From Limnovirga soli (lineage in GTDB: Bacteria; Bacteroidota; Bacteroidia; Chitinophagales; Chitinophagaceae): a stretch of 64,000 nt of DNA. Below, one piece after another: positions 31,914 to 40,535 of this stretch. A program made the translations under genes and the position numbers. Location: positions 1-64,000 of the forward strand of contig NZ_WHPF01000009.1 in assembly GCF_013106755.1 (NCBI RefSeq), given 5' to 3'. The notes below the pieces were generated by a model that saw only the letters and a program-made list of their open reading frames with translations, made no database searches and was not told the DNA's origin. Positions within the stretch are counted from its first letter, which is position 1, and the number at the start of each line of letters is the position of its first letter.

Positions 31914-33701
31914 ATGGCAAAAATACTTGAATACCGTTGTTACCTGTTATTTATCTGTTGCATAGCTTGTGTACAGGTAACGGCCCAAAAAAAGTATACC
32001 CTACATATTACTTCCACGGATAATAAAACCGATCTTTTGCAGGCTTTGCCCTTGCAAACCACATTTACCCAAAAAAATGTTTGCTGGCAATATGCACAGC
32101 AATTGCCTGCATTACTTGCAACCAGGGGCTATATTTCAGCGGCTATAGATAGTATTTGGCAAACAGATAGCACTGTTTACCTGCAACTTTTTGTAGGAGA
32201 AAAATATGTGTGGAACCAATTTGCAGTAGCTACGGCCGATTGGCCCTTGCTAAACCAGTTGGGTGTTTACCCGCAAACTTTTGCCACCAAACCCTTTAAC
32301 CAACAAAAACTACAGCAGTTATTTGAACAATTGATACAATATTTTGCTGATAATGGATATCCTTTTGCCACGGTGGGTTTGGATAGTGTAAAACTGGAGC
32401 AAGGTAATATTAGCGCCAAACTGCATATAGAAAAAGCAAATGCTTATCTAATTGATACGGTTATAGTAAGTGGTAACATAAAAATATCGGCCAATTTTAT
32501 TAATCGTTACCTGGGCATTAACAATAAAGATGTGTACCGCCAAAACAAGATAGACGATATTAATCAGCGGCTTGCTACCTTACCTTTTTTGGTACAATAC
32601 CAGCCCTATCAGATTGAAATGGTAAATACCGGAGCTGTTGTGCGTTTATACCTTAACAGCCGAAGCAGCAACCAAATAAATGCTTTAGTGGGATTTCAAC
32701 CTGCTAATCAGCAATTGGGTGGTAAATTATTGCTAACAGGAGAGGCCAATATAAACCTGCGTAACCCTTTTGGAAATGCCGAAACACTGGCTATAAACTG
32801 GCAGCAATTACTGGCAAAATCGCCCCGGCTAAACCTGTCTTTTCAACGGCCTTATATTGGGCATTCTCCATTGGGTGTTACGGCCGGTTTTGAATTGTAT
32901 AAACGTGATTCTTTTTTTATTACTGTTCAAGGTAAACTGGGGGCTAATTATGCCATATCGGGTAAAAAACAACTTTCGGTATTTGTGCAGTGGAATAATA
33001 CCGCGGTGCTTAACATGGATACCAGCTATATAAAAATAACCAAACGCCTTCCCGATATTGCAGACCTTGCTACAACAGGCATTGTATTGCAATACGATTT
33101 TAATAATACCAATTACCGGTTTAACCCACGTATGGGTAACGAATTGCAACTAAGTACCGGCTTTGCCAGCAAAAACATACAGCGTAATAGTGCTGTACTG
33201 GCTATAAAAGACGAGGCGTTTAATTATAGCAGTTTGTACGATACCGTAAAACAAAAAACCTATGCTGTAAAAAGCAAAATGGTGGCGGCGCATTATTTCC
33301 CCTTGGGTAAGCAGGCTACTTTAAAAACGGGAGTGCAGGCAGCGTGGTTACAATCTGCCAATTATTACCAAAACGAAATGTACCAGATAGGTGGTTTTAA
33401 AACCTTACGTGGTTTTGATGAGGAAGGAATTTTTACCAACCGCTATGCCATTGGCACTGTAGAATACAGGTATTTGCTGGCACAAAACGGCTATTTCTTT
33501 GTGTTTACTGATGGTGGTTATGCAGCCTATAAAAGCAATAGTACCAGCAATAGCCATACCTATATAAGCGCCGGCACCGGCATTTCGCTGGAAACAAAAA
33601 CAGGCATTTTTACCATTGCCTATGCATTGGGTAAACGAAACGATGTACAGTTAGATGTGCGCCAATCTAAAATTCATATAGGGTTTGTGAGTATTTTTTA
33701 G
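31914..33701 (+). CDS. Omp85/BamA-TamA family outer membrane protein
   Basis: A 595-residue outer membrane protein with signal peptide (cleavage near V-T-A-Q). Periplasmic POTRA-like repeats span about residues 100-250; the clearest is I-D-T-V-I-V-S-G-N-I-K-I-S-A-N-F-I. A 16-stranded-type barrel follows to the C-terminal Phe (S-I-F). The conserved loop-6 region appears as G-G-F-K-T-L-R-G-F-D-E, where the R-G-F motif is the family hallmark (VRGF). It is shorter than BamA (about 800), so a TamA-like or accessory assembly role is more likely. Its stop TAG overlaps the box of the next element. Confidence 0.85.
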   Translation: MAKILEYRCYLLFICCIACVQVTAQKKYTLHITSTDNKTDLLQALPLQTTFTQKNVCWQYAQQLPALLATRGYISAAIDSIWQTDSTVYLQLFVGEKYVWNQFAVATADWPLLNQLGVYPQTFATKPFNQQKLQQLFEQLIQYFADNGYPFATVGLDSVKLEQGNISAKLHIEKANAYLIDTVIVSGNIKISANFINRYLGINNKDVYRQNKIDDINQRLATLPFLVQYQPYQIEMVNTGAVVRLYLNSRSSNQINALVGFQPANQQLGGKLLLTGEANINLRNPFGNAETLAINWQQLLAKSPRLNLSFQRPYIGHSPLGVTAGFELYKRDSFFITVQGKLGANYAISGKKQLSVFVQWNNTAVLNMDTSYIKITKRLPDIADLATTGIVLQYDFNNTNYRFNPRMGNELQLSTGFASKNIQRNSAVLAIKDEAFNYSSLYDTVKQKTYAVKSKMVAAHYFPLGKQATLKTGVQAAWLQSANYYQNEMYQIGGFKTLRGFDEEGIFTNRYAIGTVEYRYLLAQNGYFFVFTDGGYAAYKSNSTSNSHTYISAGTGISLETKTGIFTIAYALGKRNDVQLDVRQSKIHIGFVSIF

Positions 33702-33867
33702 CCAGGCAAAAGAATATGCATTTGGCTTTACTTGCGTCGCACACTTGTGCGGTTGGATTGTGTTGCAGCAATACCTTTCAATATAATTGGCCAGTATTTG
33801 TTGCCATGAAAACAGAACGCATAAGAGTGCGACGCAAGCGGTGATGCCACCTGCATCTGCAGCCGGG
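33700..33867. repeat. Box-core element, paired (P2)
   Basis: Left: box AGCCAGGC 33700-33707, core TTGCGTCGCACACTTGT 33732-33748, spacing 32. Right, inverted: core ATAAGAGTGCGACGCAA 33821-33837, box AGCCGGG at about 33861-33867. The two cores and their inner flanks (CTTGCGTCGCACACTTGTGCG against CGCATAAGAGTGCG...) match as an inverted repeat at about 19 of 21 positions, so a large hairpin is possible. The left box supplies the TAG stop of the upstream gene. Confidence 0.85.
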
Positions 33868-33930
33868 AACAAAAAAAATGAATAAACAGTACAGTTACAA
33901 AATGTACAAGTATTTTTGCGCTTTACTATT

Positions 33931-35004
33931 ATGTTCAAATACCTTTTTACCATAATCTTTTCAGTGTGTTTTGTACCGTTATTTGCTCAAAATACCGATA
34001 CAGCCCTGCAAAGGATGATTGATAGCATGAAGAACCATGCTGCAGCCAATAAGCCAGCCACCACAATAAAAGATACCAGCCGTAAAGTGGTAAAAGTGCT
34101 GCCGGTTAAAAAAGATTCAGGAATTAGTCCGGCCATTATACCAATTGATTCTTTGGCAGCAGGTGATAGCACAATAATAGATAGTTTGAAGGATTCATTG
34201 CATGTAGATTCTGCTTTGCTGGCGGCACAGGTTATTATTAAAAAACCACTAAACTGGCAACAGGATACTGCCTTTATGCGGTTACTTAATATTGATTTTA
34301 TTGGGAACCATATTGTTACCTTAATAAAGGATGGTACTGTAAGAATGGTGGAGCGTAAAGACTTTTTATTTTACTTATTACTGGCCGTGGTGTTGCTTTT
34401 GGCTATTATAAGGCAGCTTTTCCCCAAGTATTTGCAAAATGTTTTCCACATTATGTTTCAGGCATCGTTTAGGCAAAAGCAAACCCGCGAACAGCTGATG
34501 CAGGAAACTTTGCCCTCGTTACTAATGAATATTTTGTTTGTAATTGTTTGCGGTTTGTTTATTGCCATACTGGCTTATCAGCGGCAATGGCTGCAAGCCG
34601 ATTTTTGGCAATTATCGCTCTATAGTATTACAGTTCTTGCATTGGCATATATGTTTAAGTACCTGATTATTCAATTTATGGGCTGGGCTTTTCAGGCAAA
34701 AGAACCTGCGGCGGTGTATGGGTTTATTGTGTTTATGATAAATAAAGTAATAGGGCTGGCCCTTTTGCCGCTATTGCTGATGGTGGCATTTTCCTCCGGA
34801 TATATTGTTGATATTACTGTTACGGTAGCTGCTGTAGTGGTTATTTTATTGTTTTTATTCAGATATATTGTTTCGCTTACAGTAATGCGGGGCACGCTAC
34901 AGGTGCATCCTATACATTTTTTCATTTATCTTTGCGCCGTTGAAATAGTACCTATGCTTATAATTTACAAGGTATTGTTTTCATATGTAGGCAAAAGCAT
35001 TTAA
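33931..35004 (+). CDS. DUF4271 membrane protein
   Basis: A 357-residue protein from the chosen start 33931, which opens the signal peptide M-F-K-Y-L-F-T-I-I-F; the ATG at 33916 adds five residues. After the signal comes a periplasmic Lys/Asp/Ser-rich region (about 25-130), then about six membrane helices from residue 145 to the end, the layout of DUF4271. The conserved Q-A-S-F-R-Q-K-Q-T-R-E-Q segment lies between the first two helices. The gene typically precedes hemD in Bacteroidota, as here with a 15-bp gap; a role in heme or tetrapyrrole supply is suggested only by that linkage. Confidence 0.85.
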   Translation: MFKYLFTIIFSVCFVPLFAQNTDTALQRMIDSMKNHAAANKPATTIKDTSRKVVKVLPVKKDSGISPAIIPIDSLAAGDSTIIDSLKDSLHVDSALLAAQVIIKKPLNWQQDTAFMRLLNIDFIGNHIVTLIKDGTVRMVERKDFLFYLLLAVVLLLAIIRQLFPKYLQNVFHIMFQASFRQKQTREQLMQETLPSLLMNILFVIVCGLFIAILAYQRQWLQADFWQLSLYSITVLALAYMFKYLIIQFMGWAFQAKEPAAVYGFIVFMINKVIGLALLPLLLMVAFSSGYIVDITVTVAAVVVILLFLFRYIVSLTVMRGTLQVHPIHFFIYLCAVEIVPMLIIYKVLFSYVGKSI

Positions 35005-35019
35005 AACATAGTTTACAGC

Positions 35020-35811
35020 ATGCTAAAGAATGGCGCAAAATCAACGGGCGGTGCTAAGCAAACCAAGAAAATATTGATAACGCAGCCCAAGCCTGAGAGC
35101 GAAAAATCACCGTATTTTGAACTGGCGAGAAAGCATGGTGTGGAACTTACATTTCACCCTTTTATTAGGTTAGAGCCTATACCTTCCCGTGAGTTTAGAA
35201 GACAAAAAATTGATATTGTATCTTTTACCGGGGTAATATTTACCAGCAGAAATGCCATTGATCATTTTTTTCGTACCTGTGATGAAATGAAGGTGAGCAT
35301 TAACCAGGATACCAAGTATTTCTGTATTACCGAAGCAGTAGCACTTTATTTACAAAAATTTATTCTTTACCGCAAACGCAAGGTGTTTTACGGTGCCGAT
35401 GGTACCAATAAAAGCATGTTTGATGTAATTAATAAACATAAGGAAAATGAAAAGCTATTGTATGTATGTAGCGAAAACCAGCAGGATAACGAAATTGTAA
35501 ACTGGCTAAAAAACAATAAATGTGCTTTTCAGCTTGGGTTTATGTATCGCAGTGTAAGTAATAATGTGCAGGAAGCATTGGAAGGTAAAGACTATCATAT
35601 GATTTGCTTTTTTACCCCCAGTGGTGTGAGAAGTTTGCTGGAAAACTATCCTGGCTTTTCGCAAAACGGCACTTTAATCGGGGCTTTTGGTAATAATACC
35701 ATTAAAGCCATAGAAGAAGCTGGGCTAACCCTTTCAATTAAAGCCCCTGCTCCGCAATCACCCAGTATGATTGCAGCGTTAGACCAGTTTTTATCGGCAC
35801 CTAAAAAATAA
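35020..35811 (+). CDS. hemD: Uroporphyrinogen-III synthase
   Basis: Cyclises hydroxymethylbilane to uroporphyrinogen III in heme synthesis. 263 residues with the two-domain HemD fold: I-L-I-T-Q-P-K-P-E-S near residue 18, F-T-S-R-N-A-I-D-H-F-F near 90, and F-F-T-P-S-G-V-R-S-L-L-E-N-Y near 195. Sequence identity is low in this family, so the call rests on these motifs and on the DUF4271 neighbour. It has a Lys-rich N-terminal extension of about 15 residues. It ends just before a strong bidirectional terminator. Confidence 0.88.
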   Translation: MLKNGAKSTGGAKQTKKILITQPKPESEKSPYFELARKHGVELTFHPFIRLEPIPSREFRRQKIDIVSFTGVIFTSRNAIDHFFRTCDEMKVSINQDTKYFCITEAVALYLQKFILYRKRKVFYGADGTNKSMFDVINKHKENEKLLYVCSENQQDNEIVNWLKNNKCAFQLGFMYRSVSNNVQEALEGKDYHMICFFTPSGVRSLLENYPGFSQNGTLIGAFGNNTIKAIEEAGLTLSIKAPAPQSPSMIAALDQFLSAPKK

Positions 35812-35820
35812 TTCATTTGT

Positions 35821-35865
35821 AAATACACAAAAAAACCTGCAGTCTGCAGGTTTTTTTGTGTATTT
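35821..35865. terminator. Long bidirectional terminator
   Basis: Near-perfect inverted repeat: AAATACACA plus A6 and CCTGCAG (35821-35842) with CTGCAGG plus T7 and GTGTATTT (35844-35865), 22 bp per arm around one base. It separates convergent hemD and the CBS gene. Confidence 0.92.
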
Positions 35866-35892
35866 GGTGTAGCTGTTCTTGTAAAATAAGAA

Positions 35893-36321
35893 TCAGGAAT
35901 GTATATAAGAATGCAGGTGCGAAATGGTTTCCTGCTGCGTTAGAATGGTTTCTTTAACTACATCATTAATAGAAATGATGCCACTTAATTTGCCATTTGT
36001 CATAACAGGTAAATAACGAAGATTTTTAGAGGAAAGTAACTCCATACAATGTTCAATAGTATCTGATTCTGCTACGGCAGGAAATTGGTCAGACATAATT
36101 TCGCCAACGGTTGTATCAGTCGAAGATCTGCCATTTAGTACAACTTTTCTGGAATAATCCCTTTCGGTCATAATACCTAAAAATTTGCCTTCTTCGGCCA
36201 CAACTACGGAACCGATATTTTGATCGGCCATGATATGTAATGCGTCAATTACAGTTGTGGTGGAGGGCACCGTAGTTACTTTACTTCCTTTACGGCGCAA
36301 TACGTCAGATACTTTTCTCAT
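35893..36321 (-). CDS. CBS-domain pair protein
   Basis: A 142-residue soluble protein made of two CBS domains (about residues 15-65 and 78-130), a module that binds adenosyl nucleotides. Family patterns visible are I-G-S-V-V-V-A-E-E-G-K-F-L-G-I-M-T-E-R-D-Y-S-R-K-V in the first and L-R-Y-L-P-V-M-T-N-G-K-L-S-G-I-I-S-I-N-D-V in the second. There is no attached enzyme domain, so it probably acts as a sensor or regulatory subunit of an unknown partner. Monocistronic. Confidence 0.92.
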   Translation of the reverse strand: MRKVSDVLRRKGSKVTTVPSTTTVIDALHIMADQNIGSVVVAEEGKFLGIMTERDYSRKVVLNGRSSTDTTVGEIMSDQFPAVAESDTIEHCMELLSSKNLRYLPVMTNGKLSGIISINDVVKETILTQQETISHLHSYIHS

Positions 36322-36502
36322 ACTTCAATTTTAAATGGTGGCAATACTGATAGCTTACTAAATTAAGGAATGTAAACAGTAAACAAGACAAATAATAAAA
36401 TATTTTAGTTAACAATTTTTTAGACATGAGGGCGGTAATGGTTATTAAACAACCGCTATAAAAGCAGGTCTGTTGTTATTATCCATTTTAAAAATTAAAA
36501 CA

Positions 36503-36769
36503 ATGAAAAAGATTCTAATTGCAGCTACTGTTATACTGTTGGGTACCGGCATATGTTTTGGTCAAAATGCAACTAAACAAACCGCCAAAAAAGCAAAAGA
36601 AAACCCTGAATTGGTTAAAAAGGCTGCCAATAATCCGGCAAAAGCCAAAAAACTTGCTGAAAAGCCGGCCATAGCAAAAAAGGCAGTAAATAACCCGGCA
36701 AAGGCCAAAACCGCAGCTAACAATCCTGCGAAAGCAAAAAAAGCTGCAGCAAAAAAGGCGAATAAATAG
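36503..36769 (+). CDS. Exported Lys/Ala/Pro-rich repeat protein
   Basis: 88 residues from the start at 36503, the ATG that opens a signal peptide (M-K-K-I-L-I-A-A-T-V-I-L-L-G, cleavage near C-F-G-Q-N). The mature part is about five imperfect repeats of 10-11 residues built on N-N-P-A-K-A-K-K-A/L-A, giving a very basic, histone H1-like composition. It may bind polyanions such as DNA or surface polysaccharide, but no function is known to me. It ends in a strong terminator and stands alone. Confidence 0.75.
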   Translation: MKKILIAATVILLGTGICFGQNATKQTAKKAKENPELVKKAANNPAKAKKLAEKPAIAKKAVNNPAKAKTAANNPAKAKKAAAKKANK

Positions 36770-36810
36770 CTGACCTTTTCATTTCACAATTGATAGAAAA
36801 GAAAATTTAA

Positions 36811-36842
36811 TAGAAAAGGCGGGCATGTGCCCGCCTTTTCTA
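36811..36842. terminator. Bidirectional terminator
   Basis: TAGAAAAGGCGGGC (36811-36824) pairs perfectly with GCCCGCCTTTTCTA (36829-36842) around ATGT. It serves the Lys-rich gene (+) and the DUF2807 gene (-). Confidence 0.92.
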
Positions 36843-36864
36843 TTTTACCTGTAGCTAAACAGAA

Positions 36865-37584
36865 TTATATCTTTTCAATTTTGCCACTTCCAGATACTTT
36901 TGAATTTATATTGGGCGCTTTACCGGTATAATATATTTTTCCGCTGCCACTAATACGGGCATCAATATTTTCTGTGGCATTAATTTTAATGGTTCCACTG
37001 CCGCTCATTTTAGCATTTACCGTTGCACAGGGCGTATTCAAACAATCAATCTGGCCACTGCCACTTTGGGTAATATCAAGACTGCTGGCAATATTGCCCT
37101 TTAAATCAATTTTTCCGCTACCACTCATATTTATATCCGTTTCATGAAAGTTGGCAAATGCCAATTGTATGCTTCCCGAACCTGAAATATTAAAATTGGC
37201 CTGACCGTCATTGCTAAATTTACCCTCTCCGGTAATACTGCCACTCCCACTTTGACTAATGCTGTTAATGGTTTTCATACTCACTTCCAGCTGAATGGTG
37301 TTTTTAGGTTTTAAAATCACCAAATCTTTTACTTTAATAAGCAGTTTACCATCTTTTACGATGGTTTCAATATAAGGCAAAATGTTCTCATCGCCTTTAA
37401 TGCTTATTGTAGAAGCAGTGCCATAGTGTATTTCAATGTTAAAAGGACCGCTTGAGGTAATAGAAGTATATCCCTCTGCATTTCTGCTTTCAGTTTTTAA
37501 TACGCCATTACCTGTAATATTTTTCCAAATTGCAAAACTTTGTAAACTGCTGCAAATGCAAAGCAGTAGAAGTATTTTTTTCAT
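36865..37584 (-). CDS. Secreted DUF2807 (head GIN domain) protein
   Basis: A 239-residue exported protein with signal peptide (S-L-Q-S-F-A, about residue 18). The mature part is a right-handed beta-helix-type DUF2807 domain with G-N-G-V-L-K-T-E at its start, and seven S-G-S-G turns spaced about 19-25 residues, one per coil. It is probably periplasmic or outer-membrane associated. Function is unknown for the family; some members are linked to auto-transport or adhesion. Monocistronic, opposite to the OmpA-family gene. Confidence 0.88.
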   Translation of the reverse strand: MKKILLLLCICSSLQSFAIWKNITGNGVLKTESRNAEGYTSITSSGPFNIEIHYGTASTISIKGDENILPYIETIVKDGKLLIKVKDLVILKPKNTIQLEVSMKTINSISQSGSGSITGEGKFSNDGQANFNISGSGSIQLAFANFHETDINMSGSGKIDLKGNIASSLDITQSGSGQIDCLNTPCATVNAKMSGSGTIKINATENIDARISGSGKIYYTGKAPNINSKVSGSGKIEKI

Positions 37585-37767
37585 TTTCGGCTTGTTTAAT
37601 TTTTTATGAAACGAAACCGTTTACAAAAAGTTACACCGGACAGTTTTTTATTTTGTTAAACCACTTCGCACAGGTATTGTAACAGGTTGTAAACCATGTT
37701 ATGGTTAATTTTTACTGTAAATAGGATAATATCATTACGTCCTTATTTTTTTAACGAAAACCTACCG

Positions 37768-37795
37768 TTGTAATTATGTTTGTACATTACATTTG
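37768..37795 (+). promoter_or_regulatory. Candidate promoter of the OmpA-family gene
   Basis: TTG at 37768-37770, 17-bp spacer, TACATTTG at 37788-37795: a full match to the Bacteroidota sigma-A consensus. The expected start near 37802 leaves a leader of about 55 nt before the ATG at 37857. Another TAnnTTTG, TATGTTTG, lies at 37775. Confidence 0.65.
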
Positions 37796-37856
37796 CCCCG
37801 GCATCTAGCCATATGTACATGATAAAAACAAACTAATATTCATTAAAACTTTTCAC

Positions 37857-38744
37857 ATGCGAAACAAACAATGGTTGCTGGCAGTATTGCCTTTCTTTTT
37901 ATTTTCTTGCGTAAGCACTAAAAAATTTAAAGATGCAGAAGCCAAAAATGCAGAAATAACATCCAAGTATTCTACTTTATTGGGCGAATACAATGATTGT
38001 ATGAAGCAAAAAACGGATCTCAATACCCAAAAAGCAACTACCGATAACGATAATAGCAACCTTAGAAACCAGATTGCTGATTTACAAAAACAAAACGATT
38101 TTTTAAAGCAGAACAGTACTACCATGCTTAATCAGCTGGAATCATTGTCTGTATTATCAAATAGCCAGGCCGAAAGTGTAAAAAAATCATTGGAAAGTCT
38201 GGGTGCCAAGGATATGTATATCCAAAACCTGCAATCTTCTATGGCCAAAAAGGATTCATTAAATATGGCATTGGTAATGAATTTAAAAGGCGCTATTGGT
38301 AACCTCGACGATCAGGATATCAATATTAAAGTTGATAAAGGTGTAGTGTATATCGATATTTCTGATAAACTGTTATTTAAAAGTGGCAGTTACGATATTA
38401 CCGACAAAGCCAGTGTAGTATTAGGCAAAGTGGCAACAGTACTTAAAAACCAACCCGATATTGAATTTATGGTAGAAGGACATACCGATAATGTAGCCTA
38501 TAAAGGCTCAGGCGATTTAATTGATAACTGGGATTTAAGTGTAAAACGTGCTACTTCTGTAGTAAGAATTTTGCAAAATAAGTATGGCATCACACCGTCT
38601 AAAATGACAGCCGCAGGCCGTGGAGAATATGTGCCATTAACTGGCAATGGTTCTGCTCAAGACCGTGCTGCCAACCGCAGAACTAGAATTGTTATTTTGC
38701 CTCAGTTAGATCAGTTCTTTAAACTGCTGGAACAACCTAAATAA
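37857..38744 (+). CDS. OmpA-family lipoprotein with coiled coil
   Basis: A 295-residue envelope lipoprotein. Signal peptide with L-F-S-C (Cys18) for lipid attachment, then an extended coiled coil (about residues 25-115), and an OmpA-like peptidoglycan-binding domain (about 165-285) with F-K-S-G-S-Y-D-I, V-E-G-H-T-D-N and N-R-R-T-R-I-V. The Asp and Arg that bind diaminopimelate are present. It presumably ties the outer membrane to the cell wall, as Pal does. It has a strong promoter and its own terminator. Confidence 0.92.
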   Translation: MRNKQWLLAVLPFFLFSCVSTKKFKDAEAKNAEITSKYSTLLGEYNDCMKQKTDLNTQKATTDNDNSNLRNQIADLQKQNDFLKQNSTTMLNQLESLSVLSNSQAESVKKSLESLGAKDMYIQNLQSSMAKKDSLNMALVMNLKGAIGNLDDQDINIKVDKGVVYIDISDKLLFKSGSYDITDKASVVLGKVATVLKNQPDIEFMVEGHTDNVAYKGSGDLIDNWDLSVKRATSVVRILQNKYGITPSKMTAAGRGEYVPLTGNGSAQDRAANRRTRIVILPQLDQFFKLLEQPK

Positions 38745-38765
38745 TTATCAATTTTACTATTTATT

Positions 38766-38797
38766 AAAAGCCATTCCTAAATAGAATGGCTTTTTTT
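38766..38797 (+). terminator. Terminator after the OmpA-family gene
   Basis: GCCATTC (38770-38776) with GAATGGC (38784-38790), extended by A4/T4 and followed by a T-run. Confidence 0.88.
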
Positions 38798-38848
38798 ACT
38801 TAAAAAATCATGGGCAACTAAATCCCAAATAGGGCAATAAATTTTTTT

Positions 38849-38894
38849 AGCCAGGCATCAAGCCATATGGCAGCACCGCTTGCGTCGCACACTT
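38849..38894 (+). repeat. Box-core element, single end
   Basis: Box AGCCAGGC 38849-38856 and core TTGCGTCGCACACTT 38880-38894, spacing 31. With the inverted end at 40463-40507 it brackets the isomerase gene and the next gene. Confidence 0.85.
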
Positions 38895-38975
38895 TTACCG
38901 TAGAATACAAATTGGCCTTAACAACCGAATTAACCAACTAAAACCGAAAAAGATTTTAAAAGCGCAATAAAAAAT

Positions 38976-39557
38976 CTACAGCCTTTCAATATTGTAAATT
39001 GGTACAAAAGGGTCAAGCTCCTGGTCGTATTCCGGGGCGTTATAAATGATGCGTACTATATCCATACCCTTTACTACTTTACCAAATGCTGCATAACCTT
39101 GTCCATCCGGGTTATTTGCACCGCCATAATCAAATCCTGGCTGGTCGCCAACACAAATAAAAAATTCGCTATTGGCGGTGCCAGGGGCTAGCCGCGCCAA
39201 AGAAATAACCCCATTCTTATGCAATATGTGTGTTTGAGCGGTGGTTTCATGGGCAATGCCAGGTAATTTTGATGATAAGCGATACTTCGATTTCCAAATG
39301 CCACCCTGTATTAATTCCGATTTTGGCGCATTAGAAGGTTGATTATCATCGGTAAGTACCCGGTAAAAATTACTATTTTCATAATAGCCAGAGTCTACAT
39401 ACCTAAGAAATGCTGCTACGCTTTGCGGTGCCTGATCTGGGTATAATTCAATTTCTATATCGCCAAAACTGGTGGCTATAAGTATATGCGGGTTTTTATA
39501 TTCAGGCTGGCAGCCTACCAATGCAAGGCAGAAAAAAAATATATACAACTGTTTCAT
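38976..39557 (-). CDS. Cyclophilin-type peptidylprolyl isomerase lipoprotein
   Basis: 193 residues from the start at 39557, which gives a lipoprotein signal with A-L-V-G-C (Cys16); the frame extends upstream to 39608 without support. The cyclophilin domain (about residues 27-190) has G-D-I-E-I-E-L-Y, F-Y-R-V, the active-site-like Q-G-G and N-S-E-F-F-I-C, and F-G-K-V-V-K-G-M-D. It assists folding of exported proteins at the outer or inner membrane. Several catalytic-loop residues deviate, as in other bacterial cyclophilins. Confidence 0.9.
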   Translation of the reverse strand: MKQLYIFFFCLALVGCQPEYKNPHILIATSFGDIEIELYPDQAPQSVAAFLRYVDSGYYENSNFYRVLTDDNQPSNAPKSELIQGGIWKSKYRLSSKLPGIAHETTAQTHILHKNGVISLARLAPGTANSEFFICVGDQPGFDYGGANNPDGQGYAAFGKVVKGMDIVRIIYNAPEYDQELDPFVPIYNIERL

Positions 39558-39696
39558 AACGCTATAAAGGGTATTGTTTTTATTAGATGCAGTATGAAGA
39601 TAATGCATACACCAATTACAATTAATTAGTGGCTAATGCAGCATTTTCCAGCAAAGCCATGTCTCTCACCTTAATATATTTTAAGCAATATTTTTT

Positions 39697-40281
39697 TTGA
39701 TATTCAAAAAAAACCAATACTTTGCTGCGTTGAAAAAAATTGCCGCCATATTATTGTTAATCCTTTTTGTATTCAATTCAGTTGGATACAGACTATACAT
39801 TTCTTATGTAAAGGACAAAGAAGATATGGCTTTTACTGCTACACTTGACAGAGGTAATTATACAGATGATGAACTGATAACAGTAAAAGTTCCCATAAAC
39901 CTGCCATACCAAACCAACTGGAAAAATTTTGAAAGAATTGATGGGGAAATTACAATGCCCAATGGTGAAGTGTATAAATATGTAAAGCGTAAAATATATA
40001 ACGATACTATGATTTTGCTTTGTATACAGCACGATGTAAAAACCAGGCTGGAGCAAAAAGCAAATGATTTTTTTGGAAAAACCAACGATTTGCCTGGCAA
40101 TGAAACGAATAAAAAAGCTGATGCTTTAAAGCAAATCATCAGCGATTATGAGGCCGTTGCTAATACCCATGCGTCTTTTGTAAATTCTTTGCAATTGACA
40201 GAATTTAACCTTGATAAGGAAGATTTTCTTCCTGCCCATTTTATCCCCCTTCATGGCCAACCACCAGACATGGTTGCGTAA
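39697..40281 (+). CDS. Hypothetical membrane-anchored protein
   Basis: An exported or membrane-anchored protein of up to 194 residues. The only in-frame starts are TTG at 39697 and TTG at 39730 (then K-K-I-A-A-I-L-L-L-I-L-F, 183 residues); the second gives a more normal signal anchor. The hydrophobic helix is followed by an extracytoplasmic domain of mixed sheet and helix with no recognised family. Similar short proteins are found in Chitinophagaceae. It has no ATG and a PPIase neighbour on the other strand. Confidence in the gene is moderate and in the start low. Confidence 0.6.
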   Translation: MIFKKNQYFAALKKIAAILLLILFVFNSVGYRLYISYVKDKEDMAFTATLDRGNYTDDELITVKVPINLPYQTNWKNFERIDGEITMPNGEVYKYVKRKIYNDTMILLCIQHDVKTRLEQKANDFFGKTNDLPGNETNKKADALKQIISDYEAVANTHASFVNSLQLTEFNLDKEDFLPAHFIPLHGQPPDMVA

Positions 40282-40462
40282 TACTAACAAGCAAAATTTT
40301 GCCTGAGACCATGTTTTTATGATTTCTCTCATGTTGTGCTGTTTTGTGTGTTTGTATCTTGCCAGAAGTTGATACTATAATGGCCTGATTTGTTTTGCGC
40401 ATGCAGGGTATTTTAAAGGAAAAATATACCCAATAAAACTGCTGAATAACTTGTTGCAGTTG

Positions 40463-40507
40463 AAGTGTGCGACGCAAGTAAAGCCAAATAGTATTAATTA
40501 GCAGGGT
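40463..40507 (-). repeat. Box-core element, single end (minus)
   Basis: Core AAGTGTGCGACGCAA at 40463-40477 and a degenerate box AGCAGGGT at 40500-40507, spacing 30. It lies just upstream of the first haloperoxidase gene. Confidence 0.75.
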
Positions 40508-40535
40508 TCAACATTCCTTATTCACTTTTAGTTTT

